Below, one piece after another: positions 22,144 to 34,617 of a DNA stretch of 64,000 nt. The stretch is taken from NCBI RefSeq assembly GCF_000005505.3, contig NC_016133.3, forward strand, positions 13,826,001-13,890,000, written 5' to 3'. This DNA comes from Brachypodium distachyon. Its lineage: Eukaryota; Streptophyta; Magnoliopsida; Poales; Poaceae. The notes under the pieces are model-generated. The model saw only the letters and a program-made list of their open reading frames with translations, ran no database searches and had not been told where the DNA came from. A program made the position numbers and the translations under genes. Each line of letters starts with the position of its first letter. Within the stretch, counting starts at the first letter, position 1.

Positions 22144-24132
22144 CTAGAGGCCGAGGAGCTGGCAGTTGTCCCAGAGCGTCTTGGCAGACCGGCGGAGCTG
22201 CGCGGCCTCAGCCTCGGTGAGGTCCATCTCGGCGACACCGAGGACGCCACCGCGGCCGAGGCGTGCTGGCAGGCTGAGGAACACCTCATGGCCGTCAGAG
22301 ATGCCGTGGAAGCCCGCCGCAAGGACGGAGACCGGGTGCACCCGGCGCTGGTCACGGAGCAAGGAGGTGGCGAGGCTGGCGACGGAGTAGCCGATCGCCC
22401 AGGAGGTGTATCCCTTGAGGCCGATGACCTCGTAGGCGCCGCCCACCACGGCGCGCCGGATGCCCTCCAGCGCCGCCTCGTCGAAGCTCCTGTGGCTGTC
22501 CTGCAGCGACTTGAGCGCCGGCATCCCGCCCACGCTGATGCTCGACCAGATCGCCACGGAGCTGTCGCCGTGCTCCCCCACCATGTAAGCCTGCAGCATC
22601 AGCATTTGCTTGCTTGGTTAATTACTGGGGATGGATTTTTATGCTGCTAATTTTTACTCTGCCTCTGTACAATGCATTTCCAGGTAGTGATAAAAATCCT
22701 TCGTATAACCAGATACCAAATGGTTGTATAAACAAATCAGTCAATGGTCCAGTAAAAAATTAACAGCTTCATTTTGGATTTCGCTGGGGCAAACTCAACT
22801 CAGGAGCAGCAAAAAGCCAAAAACTGGAGTCATCTGATTGTATACCACTACCAGTTAACACGGGAACCAGGAGTGTTAAAACAACACCGAACTGAATTAT
22901 ACCATTATGGTTTCATTACCTACAACTAGAAGAAAATGTAGCTGCATTTTTCTGACAATACATATGCAATCCAAAACTATAAATTACTACCATGGTGTAG
23001 TAATGTTCTTGAGAAAAATTTCACCTGTAGGTCATTTTGGTACTCTTTATGACTTGTACTAGTATATCACCTTCAGTGCTTGTCAGCAGACAAACGTATG
23101 CCCACATCCCCTCCCAAGGTTCTAACGAAGTGCTAGTATAAACATATGGTTGTTTCGCGTTTAATTTTGTTCTCCAAACACAACACCAACCGATCCTACT
23201 TACTTAACTGAAGTTCAGTTTAGTGAAGCTGGTATCCTGAACAAAGTAGTACGTTTTGGTACTGATCCACCAAACACACTATGTGCAGGCACTAAACTAG
23301 TTAATCCACTAAACATATTCATTAAGGCCGACCTTTCGAGAGAAAAAGACAAAACAAATTAATGAGATCCAGCCAGGAGTAGGGTGTGAGTGTGTGACAC
23401 ACCCCTGTCGGAGGAGACCAGTCAACAACAAGCACATGCTCACCGCCACGTGGCACGGACCTACAGACTACGGCAGCGAGCCCCAATGGATTCATGGATA
23501 GATTCATCGATTACCTGCACGTCCTGGGCATTGACGTCGAGGTGCTCGGCGATGAGGAACCGGAACCTAGATGAATCAAGGTTGGTACCAGACCCAATCA
23601 CACGGCTCGGCGGGAACCCAGACAGCTTCCACGCCACATAGGTCAGCACATCCACAGGATTCGAAACCACCAGCAGCAGCGCCTCGGGGGAGCAGGCGGC
23701 CACGGGGGGCACGATCTTCCGGTACAGGGCCACGTTCCGCTGGAGCAGATCCAGCCTCGTCTCGCCCGGGATCTGCCTGGCCCCGGCCGTGACGACGACG
23801 AGGTCGGAGTTCCTGGTGACGGAGGCGTCGGTGCCGGAGACGATGCGGACCCGCGGGAGGAACGCCGCCGCGTGCTGCAGGTCCAGCGCCTCGCCGCGGA
23901 GCTTGTCGGGGAGCGCGTCCACCAGCGCGATCTCGTCCGCCAGGTTCTGGGTCAGGATGGTCTGCGCGATCGCCATCCCCACGTTGCCCGCCCCGATGAC
24001 GGAGACCTTGGTGAGGCGGCGGTGCGGGGAGGAGGACGGCGGCGGGCAGCCGGAGGACACCGGGCGGAAGAAGCCCGACGAGGCCTCCGCCGAGTCGAAG
24101 CCCAGCTCCGACAGCGATGACGTCTTGTGCAT
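22144..24132 (-). CDS. LDH: L-lactate dehydrogenase
   Basis: Reduces pyruvate to L-lactate with NADH in the cytosol, the lactic branch of fermentation used under low oxygen. Two exons, 24132-23515 (206 codons) and 22590-22144 (148 codons plus stop), give 354 residues, the normal plant length. Donor GTGCAG/GTAATC, acceptor GCTGCAG/GCTTAC, intron 924 bp. The dinucleotide-binding motif is [10 protein letters not shown] (45-54). The active-site loop reads [17 protein letters not shown]. The substrate-binding part is [16 protein letters not shown], followed by [12 protein letters not shown]. Catalytic His is H213 in [13 protein letters not shown]. These are the residues expected of an active enzyme. 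The N-terminal 40 residues form the variable plant extension. The promoter has a TATA box 145 bp upstream of the ATG and matches to anaerobic-response cores. Confidence 0.96.
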
Positions 24133-24276
24133 CTTCTTCTTCCTTGGAACGAGATGCTGCTGGGATGAGAATGAGATCGATGGATTTGAATGCGAATTAA
24201 GGAATGGGGATTGGATTGGACTGTTTATGGGATGATTTCTTCTTTGGTGTGGGGAATGGGGATTGGGGGGAGGCGA

Positions 24277-24284
24277 TATTTATA
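24277..24284 (-). promoter_or_regulatory. TATA box of LDH
   Basis: TATAAATA on the minus strand, 145 bp before the ATG, in a GC-rich context. A typical plant position given an approximately 110 bp 5' UTR. Confidence 0.7.
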
Positions 24285-24302
24285 AACCCCCGGGAAAGAG
24301 AG

Positions 24303-24342
24303 AAACCGCTTACCAGTTACCGGTTTTGACCACTCATGGTTT
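24303..24342 (-). promoter_or_regulatory. Possible anaerobic-response elements upstream of LDH
   Basis: The minus strand carries AAACCA (24342-24337) and AAAACCG (24327-24321), and the plus strand AAACCG (24303-24308). AAACCA is the core of the anaerobic response element known from cereal fermentation genes. The cores are short, so chance is possible; position and gene function make them plausible. Confidence 0.4.
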
Positions 24343-24551
24343 GTGATTTTATCTTGTTTTGTTTTTGACGGAGGGACTTTACTTTTTGAAGAAGAAGATA
24401 GGAACTCTTCGCGTAGGTTTCAACGTTTTGAAGAAAAGAAAAGTGGACTAAGAGCAATTTAAAAGTCTTTTAAGAGCACGTGGATGTGGAAGAGTGTGTT
24501 ATCAAGGTGTTATCCTAAAAATAGCTACTCTTTCCCCGAAAACTCTAAATG

Positions 24552-24656
24552 TATTCCCTTCGATTCATAATAAGTGTTGAAAATTTAGTACAAATTTCTA
24601 CTAACTTTGTAGGAGTACTAGATTACAGACACTTATTATGTATCTGAGAGAGCAAC
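24552..24656. mobile_element. Stowaway-type MITE
   Basis: Left arm TATTCCCTTCGATTCATAAT and right arm ACTTATTATGTATCTGAGAG are imperfect inverses, with GTACAAATTT and its counterpart inside. Located upstream of LDH. Confidence 0.7.
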
Positions 24657-25873
24657 TATTATGGCCTCCATTTTGCAAGGGCATCTACTTTTCTTCATCA
24701 TCCTTCAAACTTTAGAGGTTGCTGGAGTGCAACTATCCACCAACTGTCTATTGAAGTATTCCCTCCATTTATCGGCGGCGTCTTTAGCCACTAACATTGG
24801 TTGTACTCATGTGAGCTAAAAATGAGTATACATTCCCCCCACCCCCACCCTTTTCTACCTTTGTTTTGTTCAAGACCCGTGGCGCATAGATTTGCAACGA
24901 CTAGAGCACCCATCTCCATGGCCCCAACACCATCGATGTCTTGGGTGACTATCTTGGTGGTCGTGGAAGATTAGGTGGATCTCCTGGCCACCAGTTGGAG
25001 CGAGGAATGCCACTTCTGGATGTGGACTCGGTGGAAGCATGAAGGATACACGAGCCGATCCTTGGAGAAAAAACAAAAAATAGAGAGGGCCTAGAGATGG
25101 CTTGGCGGAGAAGAAGGAATGAGGCTCCTGAAGAAGAAAACAATTGCGAATATTGGTTGTCACTGAAATTTAGCTATTGATGTAATCTAATTTTTTTATT
25201 GCCAGTGTAAATATATACACGTTCAGGATATGAAGTCAATTACAAAATATAAGTAAAATAAGAAAGTGCAATATAGAGGATGGAATATGGCATGGAGATG
25301 GTAGTAAAATCTGGCTACTGAATTTTAGATGGAAATATAGCTACTCAAATTTTGCTATGCTCTTGGACATGCTCAAACATGCTTGTAAATTTGCATTGAA
25401 AACATTTTACGTCAAGAAGGTAAATTTAGTGCTAAAAAAATACCGTAGTCAACTTTGTGTTTTTTGCCACAGGCCACAAAAAATTATCACTGTTCGCGAA
25501 AAAGTTAGGAGCATAAATGTGGGCATGTGGCTTCAAAATTTGCACGTCTATTTTAGTTTTGCAGAATTGGATTACCCCTGGATTGGCCAACAAGGAAAAC
25601 CATGGATGCCTATGCTTCAAAATACCGCAGCCGGTTTCTTCACTCCGTCCCTTTCAAATTTGTTTCTTGGAGAAGAGGCCAGTCGCCAGAAAGACCCCAA
25701 GAAAGTAGCACTAAAGTAATTCTGCAGCTGGTTCCATTCCGTACGGTTGCCGGTCAGATCCTGCATTGGTCGATGTACGCCGGCAAGCTTTGACCACGAC
25801 CTGACCATTTGCATATAATGCACACCCTTTTGTTTTACTTATTACTACTAGAAAACAGCTGTTCTGGAGATAA

Positions 25874-25979
25874 TACTCACTTCTTTTTCATATTAAGTGA
25901 TTTTCTATTATACATTTTAAGCATAGATACATTCATATTTAAACAAATTTGAGTCACTTAATATGAGATGGAGGAAATA
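25874..25979. mobile_element. Stowaway-type MITE
   Basis: Left arm TACTCACTTCTTTTTCATAT then TAAGTGA; right arm TCACTTAATATGAGATGGAG, then GAAATA. Ends are TA. About 105 bp. Confidence 0.75.
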
Positions 25980-27143
25980 CGAGTTATACACGCAATGGAA
26001 TTTACAGAAACAGGATCGTCAGTCCAGCTTTAGAAAGCAAATACTCCTCCGTCCCGAAATAAAGCACCGAGGGAGCAGTAACATTAGTTACTCAGACAAC
26101 AGAGGAATTTTACCTTTTACTGATCAGATTATACCGGCCATTTTCATATGCAGGCAGCTGGCCTCCCACTTGCACTTGCACATGAAGAAAAGTGAAGTTG
26201 CCAAACCTGACGACCGTTCATTCCGTTGGTAAGGAAAGCACGAAAGCGGAGCCTGCCAAACCTGACCATACGCACACGCAGCTAAGCATGGGTGCATTCT
26301 GGTGATACGATCAGTTAAGCTGCTTTCAGTTTCTTGGAGAACACTGCTAGGCTCCTGCCATGCCAACACGAAAACCGTGTTGCCAAACCCTTGAGCCAAG
26401 ATTTTTCGGAGGATTTGAACCCTCGGGAACAGAGATGCTAGATTTTCAAAGATGTTCGAATTGACCTAATATCTAATGGTTATTACCATTATGTGAGTCC
26501 GGCCACACGAGAAATTTCTAAAAATTGAAATGTAAATGGCATTTAAATCCCTACTTTATCTATTATTGTGATTTTAAAATCTCGTAAACCGAATAAACCC
26601 TCAAGATTCCATTACATTTCATTGGTTCGTTAATTACAACTTGAACAACAAGAAAGAAGGTAGATATATTTTGCACCATTTACAATACCGATATGGGCGG
26701 AGCTCCTCCATCTTTCTAGATGGGTACCCTTCATCTTTATGAGAATTCATCATAATACTAAGGGAAGTTTAACATGGTTTTAGTGATCAATATTTTCCAA
26801 ACATTTGTTTTTTGTAAAATATTATTCCCTATTTTTTCTTTAACAGAAATGATTGTCCACTAGTTTTTGCCACCTTTTTTTTGACAGTACTCCATTGCTT
26901 TTTTTTTTTTGAGAACGACAGTACTCCGTTGCCTTGGGGGAGGCCGGAATGGCAGGCTTCTTCCCAGGCCCAAGCTAGAAGGCAGCCCATCCATTCCGGG
27001 CCCACAGGCCAGCCAGCCTCGCGCCCGGAAAATTTCGAATTTTGGAACGCTCCCTCCCGTGATCTAAATCTCAAATCAGCCATCCCCCAAAAAACGCCAT
27101 TCAAATCCTTCACCCCCCAGCCCTCGTCTTCCCCGAACTGCCC

Positions 27144-27152
27144 AAACCCTAG
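27144..27152 (+). promoter_or_regulatory. Telo-box-like motif (AAACCCTAG) just before the start codon
   Basis: The motif sits 9 bp upstream of the ATG at 27161. Telo-boxes are common near the 5' ends of plant genes active in dividing cells. The match is exact but short. Confidence 0.4.
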
Positions 27153-27160
27153 CCCAGCCA

Positions 27161-30100
27161 ATGGCCACCCGCCTCAAGGACCGCGGCGGCGGGAGCGGCG
27201 GAAAGGCTGCCGCTGCCACTGCCACTGCCCCCGCCCCCCGCGCGCTCACCCCCAGGTCCTCCTCCGCCTCGCGCCGCACACCCACCCCCACCGCCGCCGC
27301 CGCCGGCAAGGAGAACTCCGCGTCCAAGCCCGCCAAGCCCACCTCCGCAGTGAGGTGGTCCACCTCGTCGATCCCGAGGGCCAGCCGGATCCCGAGCTCG
27401 GTGGACTCCACCAAGCTCGTCTCCACGCTCCGGGCCTCCGCGCTGCTGCCGGCGAGGGCCTCCGTCGGGACGGACGCGGGGTTGCGGCGGAGCGTGAGCG
27501 GCGGGATCAGGGCCGCGTCTTCCGAGAGGGGCAGGAGGTCGGTGGCGAGTGGTGCGCCTGCTGCTCATGAGATCGGTGGGAGGAGGGAGGGCTCCGATGC
27601 GAGAGGTACAAGGGCCAAGAGGGTCGACGAGACCAGCCGGAAAAGAGAAGGCTTTGTCGATGCCAAGCCGAAGGAGGCAGATCTGGTTGGCAGGAAAAGG
27701 GTCAGCCTTGATCCGAAGGCGAACCAGCAGATCAGTGGGAAAAGAGAGAGCTTTGGTGTGAATTTGGCAAAGCAGTGTGAGGAGGTAAGGGGGAGAAGAG
27801 GGGCCAATGTGAATAAGCAAAGTGATGAGATTTGTTGGAAAGGAGAGTGCACTGATTTGAAGGCAATGCCAGGTGATGGATTCAGTAGGAAGAAAGAGGG
27901 ACTTGATATGGAGCTGGTGAAGGAGATCAATCCCAATAAAGCTGTTGCTGGCCTCACTGGTTCAGTGGAGGCTTCCACCAAATCTGTGCCATTTTCTGCC
28001 ACCCAGAATGATGGGGAGGCAGCGGACAATTCTGTTATTCCGGTGTTCACTGTCCAAGTCGTAGACTCAAATGATGTTCGTTTCGAAGTGAGAGAACATC
28101 AGAAGATCGATGAGTGTAAGAAGCAGGAAGAGAAGGTGAAGTTGGCAGACAGGATTAGAGTTTTCGAGAAAGCAGCAGCAACTGAGGAGGCAAGATCGGC
28201 GAAAACTGTGTGCAGTTTGAACAAGTACCCAAGCAAGCTGCATGAGAAACTAGCTGCACTGGAAGGGAGGGTCCAGAAGATCGCCACGGATATCAAGAAG
28301 ACCAAAGAAATGCTGGATGAGAACAATCCGGATGAGCCAAAGCAGATATTGTCAAATATCCAGAAAGAAATTACCGCCATTGAGAAGGCGATTTCTCATG
28401 TCAAGGTCGACAATAAGATTCAGCTAGGTACTGAAGATAGCATTGACTGTGAGATTTCTCAGACTAAGCAGGCTGCAAGTGACAAAAGTGCTGTTGTGAA
28501 GCCAGGTGACCTGAAGCAAGCTGGAAAAGGAATGGATACTGATGAACTGGAGGCGAGGTTTTTTCCACATCATAAACTGTTGAGGGATCGTAGAACGTCT
28601 ACTTCTACTCATCAGGAGACGTGCATGGCTCTTCTTAAAGGCTGTAGTGAGAAAAAAGAACTTGCTACCGTTGAGACCCGTGACGATGAGAACAGTATAG
28701 CCATGGAGTTTCTGGCTTCCTTAGATGGTGAAGAGAGTGACTTCTTTAAGGATCGCAGAGCTAAAAACTTAAAAAATCTCATGATATGTGAAGCAGCAGA
28801 TGCTCGTAGCAAGACATCTGGCCAAGGCAGCGCGAAGAATCTAGATGGTTCGACGGAGGAAATCGAATTGCTTGCTACTGAGACAGTAGAAGGGTTTGAT
28901 GAGCAGGAAAACAAGTCTTCAATGGTGATACAGGAGGAAGTCGAGGAGCCTTCTGATGATCAATTATCAGGGATAGGAAACAAGTCTGCAACAGGTGGAT
29001 GGTTTGTTTCAGAAGGGGAAGCTGTTCTTCTTGCTCACGGAGATGGCACCTGCTCTTATTATGACATTGCAAACCATGAGGTACTAGATTATTTATTTTC
29101 CATGTTCGCTTATTTTCATAGCTTTGTGCATAAACAATATTTTTTTTCAAGTGTTGACTACATTATACTTTATTGATACAGTTCAAATCCGAATATAAGC
29201 CTCCCAGTGTGGTGTCACATAATACTTGGGGGGATTGCTGGTTGATTCGTGCCCCAGGTGTGGACGGGTGCTCCGGTAGATATGTAGTTGCAGCGTCGGC
29301 TGGCAATGCACTGGAACCTGGGTTTTGCAGCTGGGATTACTACAGCAGAGAAGTAAAAGCATTTCATGTTGAGGAGACATCTCGTCCTTCTTCTGTACCA
29401 TTATCCAGAACTGTACTTGGGCCACTACATAATGTAGGTTCATCAAGATCTAGTTCTGCTATTTCAACCGCAGAACGACAGCAATGGTGGTATAGACCAT
29501 GTGGACCTCTCCTGCTTTCTACTGCTAGCAAGCAAAAGATGGTCACGGCTTATGATATCCGTGATGGCGATGTAGTGATGAAATGGGAAGTAAGCAATCC
29601 AGTACAGGGAATGGAGTACTCCAGCCCACTACAATGGCGAAGCAAGGGGAAGGTAGTGATTGCTGGGACTGAGTCAATTGGGTTGTGGGATGTGAATTCA
29701 CTTAATCCGCAACCCTTATTATCTGTTGCTTCTGCTGGTAAAAGAGTTTACTGCCTTCATGTGAACAACACAGATGCTGAGGTGGGTGGAGGAGTTCGTC
29801 AAAGGTAATTCGGAAAATCTTACCTTAACTGTTATTCATGTTCCATTGTGGTGCCCTTTGAGATCCTGCCTAGGTGACATAATTCTTTTACTTCGTTAAT
29901 TACCAATAAGTTATGTGCTTATGGTATAAGCATTTCATATTATTCTGTCCTGGTAATTGATAAAGCTAAACTTTGAAATATAATTATCTGACGCAGATGC
30001 AGATTACTCTCCTTTGTGTTCTAGCTCACCCATCATTGACCTGTTTGCGGCTGTATTTTGCAGAGTTAGCTCATCTGAGGTGGAGGGAAATGATGGTGTT

Positions 30101-30598
30101 TTTACTACACAAGAAAGTGTCAATGTATTTGACTTCCGTGTACCTTCTGGCATTGGTCTTAAAATGGCAAGACATGGTGGCACGGCGAACTCAGTCTTTT
30201 CACGTGGGGACTCAGTATTCATTGGCAGCACAGAAGGTAGGCTGCAAATAAAAGGGGGGCTGAAACCACGAGTTCAGCAATATTCACTGAAAAAGGGGAA
30301 ACTTGTTGCAACCTATGAATTGCCAGAGTTCAATGCTCACATTCATCATTCTTCAATAACCCAAGTGTGGGGTAACTCCAACGTTGTGTTGGCTGCATGT
30401 GGTATGGGATTGTTTGCCTTCGACACCTTTAATGAAGAAGACATTCAGCAAACTTATAGCTTTGACCGTGGAAACACTATTGGCGTAAGAGAGGTTATTG
30501 GCTCTGATGATTTGTACTGTCCTACATTTGATTACTCATCATCAAGGGTTCTTCTGGTGTCGAAAGACCGTCCAGCACATTGGAGGTATCTGTCATAG
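27161..30598 (+). CDS. At4g14310-like protein (KIN14B-interacting / WD40-like superfamily)
   Basis: Three exons, 27161-29080, 29182-29804 and 30064-30598, give 1025 residues. Residues 1-120 (MATRLKDRGGGSGG and onward) are a basic, Ser/Pro/Ala-rich, disordered region. Residues about 130-260 contain loosely repeated segments with K-R-E-G/S-F and R-K-R/K cores. A coiled coil follows (KLHEKLAALEGRVQKIATDI). From about residue 605 (GWFVSEGEAVLLAHGDGTCS) into exons 2 and 3 is the conserved C-terminal beta-propeller-like part, for example HNTWGDCWLIRAPGVDGCSG, VFDFRVPSGIGLKMARHGG and NVVLAACGMGLFAFDTFNEE. I recognise this as the plant family of Arabidopsis At4g14310, linked to kinesin-14 interaction; microtubule or division functions are from family knowledge only. 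The stop follows HWRYLS. GTATCT just before it could be read as a donor, so a further exon cannot be excluded. Confidence 0.82.
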
Positions 30599-32359
30599 CT
30601 ATCTATTTGTGGCATGTATCATGTGACATGTAATATATGTAGTTCATGATTTGCTTCAGTAGTCATCTGTCATGTAAAGCATCTTGCTTTCACTGTATTA
30701 GCAGAAAATGTTGACCTTTTGTTCCTAGAGTTAATTTAATATCTATTGTATCCTTGTTTTATCCTATTACATTTTATGTACCCGTGTTCTTCCCCAACAC
30801 TGGATGTCTGGACCGTTAGTTGTATTTACTGAAACATCTTCTGAATACAGTTTGATGAACTGGCGCATACAAATTCACTCAATATTTCTCAACATCAATT
30901 CTTGTTAGCTGATTAAGGCCCATCTTCTATTGATGATGAAGACCCCCCTTTCTTTGTTGACCTGAATTCCCCAGTTAGCTGTGTCCAGGTGAACTATATA
31001 CATACATACATGCAGTGCACCCTCTGAGCTTATTCATCCTAAGATCAGCAGCATCATGGTTTTGCGAAGTTATCCTCTCTGAAGACTTTATTAAGTCTAG
31101 TGGCAAGCATCAGCAGGGCATGGCACATATAGCAGAGGCTCGTGCCGGGGGCAGGAATACAGCAAGGCTCATGCAGGCATCCATTTGAGTTGGAATGCTA
31201 GAACCTTGGCAGGAAATATCAGAACTCTGGGTGCCCTCCAGGTTTTGCTCATTATTTCTTGGACTAGGGCTATTTGGTTATGGTATTGTTAATTCGTGCA
31301 CTGAGCTCAGAGGGCGTGTTCTCTTTGTATATGCTGTATTAGTATAGCCATTCTCCCTGTCAGTTCATCTCTGCAGCGAAAACAATTTGTTTCTTGTGAT
31401 TTTGCCATGTCTTGGTTTCCAATTACAATTAACAGATATTGGGGTCTAACTAATTGTGAAGAAAAGCAATTGCTGATCATATTCAGTTGTAACTTTTCTC
31501 AAAGAAAAATTATTTGCATTTATCAGAACAAGTTGCTGTGTTCTACTAGTATCCAATGGTTGATGATAAGAGTACATTGTCCTTCCTCTGAGGAAGGTGA
31601 GCCTTCATTATGTGTAATTGACTGCTGATAGGTTCCCAACATCATTTGGGCATGTTTGTAAACAACTAAATACTTTCAGTTTTTCTCCCATTTGGGCTTG
31701 CACAGAAGCTTTGAATCCTTGCTTAATGGGTGTACACATACTGCGTTGTACTACTTGGATTTGTGATCTGAACTTGTAGTTACTAAATGTTATTTGTCAT
31801 TCTCAATTTCTAATCGATGTAATTGCTTACTGTTGCATTGCATCTTCTATCAAGCTTGTTCTGGCACTCGGGCTTGCTGCACAACAAATTCTACCTGTAA
31901 TATGTAGTTTTTAGCTACCATTGTTTGTGCGGGTTAGGATCATGGACTCCACACGTATACTTGCTTGCAAAAATCAAACAGCACAGAATGGGTTGCTGTA
32001 CTCAGAAGCAAAGTTACTCAAGTCTTGTGCAAGCCGTACGATGTACTACGTGCAAACTTTCTTTCTAATAGAAGATAATGTAAGAAAATTATAGTGTCGA
32101 TTGCTTGAAAACAAAACCAATATTTGATACTGTAGAAAACTGACTTATGTGCTTCTATGAGCTATAAATAGATCAATGTATTTGCTCATGTACTCTCTGC
32201 CTTCATTTCTCCAATGCATTTCAACATATGAAAATGTCATTTCTCTTGTCCTCTATCAAGTAATCAGGAGGTTCTCTTAAGCCGTACTACCATTGTAGTC
32301 CAGTAACCTTTCTAGGTCCAGAAACTCACACTGGTATCAATTTGGCCCATACTCCCCTT
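30599..32359. other. Convergent spacer between the At4g14310-like and coiled-coil genes
   Basis: About 1.8 kb including both 3' ends. AT-rich, with no long frame or repeat that I can name. Confidence 0.55.
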
Positions 32360-34617
32360 TTATTTGGTAACTTCTCCTTCACCATTAATGGTTGCACCAT
32401 CGGCCATCTTCTTCTTGGATCTGGACCTTTTCTTCTTCTGCTTCTTGTTTTGCTGTTGTGTTCCATCATCATTTACTGGCACCTTGGGCTTCACATCAGC
32501 AGCACCAGGCTTCTCTTTTGATGCTTCTTTCTTTCTATTTAGGCTGGCAGCAATTAAGCTGTCTTTGGATTGTTTTTCCAAGTGCCCATCAGTACTGTTG
32601 TTCTTAGTTTCATCTGCTTTGCTGTTTTCCTTCTCCAGCAGCTTGTTGTATGTGACACGTTCGGTGTCCTGATCCAGGGAGTGTCCTGAATACTGGTTGT
32701 CGACATGACTGTTGGTCAAAAACTTCTTGTTCCGCTGAGGAAATTCAGGCTTCCTGGCATGATTGTCTCCATAAATATCATCTATATCTAAAAAAAGATC
32801 ACTGGTTCCATCTTGCAAGTCATCATCGTCTGTGTTGCCTGTGACCTTCACCTGCTTTTGTTCTAAAGATCTGACCTTTTGTTTCTCGTGTTTGCTTTCT
32901 GTAATGGTGGTGTTGCCAGATCTCTTTTCTTCTGACGTAGCAGGCATGGTAGTATTTCTGGAGTCTGTAACATTTCCTGCCACTACAACGACTGGTCTTG
33001 TGTTACCATTGTTTGTTTGTGCTAGACTGCTCTTACTAGTTACAACCTTTCTGTTGTTTGCCCTGTAATCTTGGAACCTAGTTTTGATTTCTTCGAGCTC
33101 GGCTTCCTTCTGCTGCAGGATCTCCATCAGAGCTGCCATCTGGTCAGGGTTTGAGCCTGTGGTCGCTTTCTCTTCCAATTGGTTGATGCGTCTGTCTTTC
33201 TCCTTGAGGGATGTTTCCAGTTTTTTCTGAGTGTTCTGATGACTTGTGGCTTTCTCTTCCATTTGTTTGATACGGCTGTCTCGTTCCTTGAGAGATACTT
33301 CTAGTTCTTTCTGCGTGTTATGAAGATTTCTGGATTTCTCGTCCATTTGGCTGATGCGGCTCTCTCTCTCCTTGAGAGACGCTTCGAGTTCTTTCTGCAT
33401 GTCCTTAAGACTTGCGACTATGGCTTCCAGCCCCTTGAGCTTCGTTTTCAGGTCTGTCTTTTGAGTTCTTAGGGAAGATATCGTGGCTTTCATTTCTTCC
33501 CCCTTCCTCTTCGTCTCTTTGTTATATGCCTTCTCTTTCTGGTAAGAATGATGGTACAGTGTTTGGTTAGTTTGATTTTCCTGATTTTCATAACTTAATG
33601 AATTGGCAGTGCTCCTGCTCGGTCTCTCGTTTTTTTTGCCTGAATTTGAAAACCACATATATGTGCTACATAAACAAGATTTTAGAACTCTACACTGCTA
33701 CTGGTTATTCATAATTCATGCCACTGGTTATAAGTTAAAACTGGTAAAAGAAATGGGCAGTTTTTATACTGTTAATTGTTTATACATTTTTATGTTAATT
33801 CAAATACTATCATTACATAGTGGAGTATGCTGTTAGAGAAAAGTCTAAGTGTACATAACTCTTGGTTCACCAAGTTTTCCTACAAACTGGCACTAGCCAG
33901 CACAATTTTTTCATCAGTATTCAATTATGATACCAAAACTGACTGCCTAGCGGTTACTATTTGGCAAAACCTTCTTCGTACTATGCTTTTAGCCCAAAGG
34001 TTTTCTTCTAAGGATATCATTAATATGTGATTCTTCACATGAGTGTTCATACATGTCATAGGATTTTCAGATTGTAAAATTTACATGCTTATTTCTTACA
34101 TTGTGTATAAGTTACCTGCGCAGTACAGATTGGTTTACATGATGATTGTACAGAAGATTGGAAACATGAGCAATATTTTTCATTTCGCGAGGTATATCCA
34201 TATTCCACTAGAAAGAAAATGGAGACAGCAGCTCTTGCTAACTGGTCGGCACAGATAAGCTTCCCAACTCATAAATTGTTCTAACATTTGTGCCATTTCA
34301 CATTCTTAAACAAAATAAAAACAGTTTTATGCAGAATCATTGTTCTTGCATTGCATAGTCTGCATGATCTAAAAAGGTAAAGGAAACTAGAAGAAGATGA
34401 CCCATGGCCTTACCTGTAGGAGCATCCGGAGGTAGGCGGCCTGCTGGTCGTGTTCCCGGAGAAGCCCAGCAAAGGCGCGCTGCTCCCTCGCCTTGTGCAT
34501 GACGACGACGCTCAGTGCGGCAGCGGCAAGGACCACCAACAGGAACAGCACACAGGGGAGTCTATTGCCGGCGCCGGCCATCCCATACCCCTTTTGTCTG
34601 TACTTGCTCCCATCCAT
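32360..34617 (-). CDS. Membrane-anchored coiled-coil protein of unknown function
   Basis: Two exons, 34617-34414 (68 codons) and 33538-32360 (392 codons plus stop), total 460 residues. The donor is CTACAG/GTAAGG, the acceptor CTTACCAG/AAAGAG, intron 875 bp. The start MDGSKYRQKGYG is followed by one hydrophobic segment (about residues 21-41, PCVLFLLVVLAAAALSVVVM) with basic residues on both sides, so a signal-anchor protein is likely. Residues about 69-215 are a Lys/Glu-rich coiled coil containing three tandem 33-residue repeats with the core KELEASLKERESRI / KELEVSLKERDSRI / KKLETSLKEKDRRI. The rest is polar and disordered, with DDDLQDGTSDLFLDIDDIYG and a Lys/Arg tail (KKQKKKRSRSKKK) near the C-terminus. 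It resembles an uncharacterised plant family; I know no function. The basic tail could also act as a nuclear signal. Confidence 0.75.

Larger units (their letters stand above)
24343..26930. other. Spacer between LDH and the At4g14310-like gene
   Basis: About 2.6 kb, AT-rich, with two MITEs (24552-24656 and 25874-25979) and a partial CTCCTCCGTCCCG end near 26044. Homopolymer T runs occur at about 26874-26910. Open frames here are short and unlike known families. Confidence 0.55.

Noticed and set aside
25357..25823. Cluster of short open frames on both strands
   Set aside because: Short, overlapping and unlike any family; probably intergenic.
27149..27820. 223-codon frame opposite the At4g14310-like gene
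   Set aside because: Antisense shadow of a GC-rich first exon, without family resemblance.
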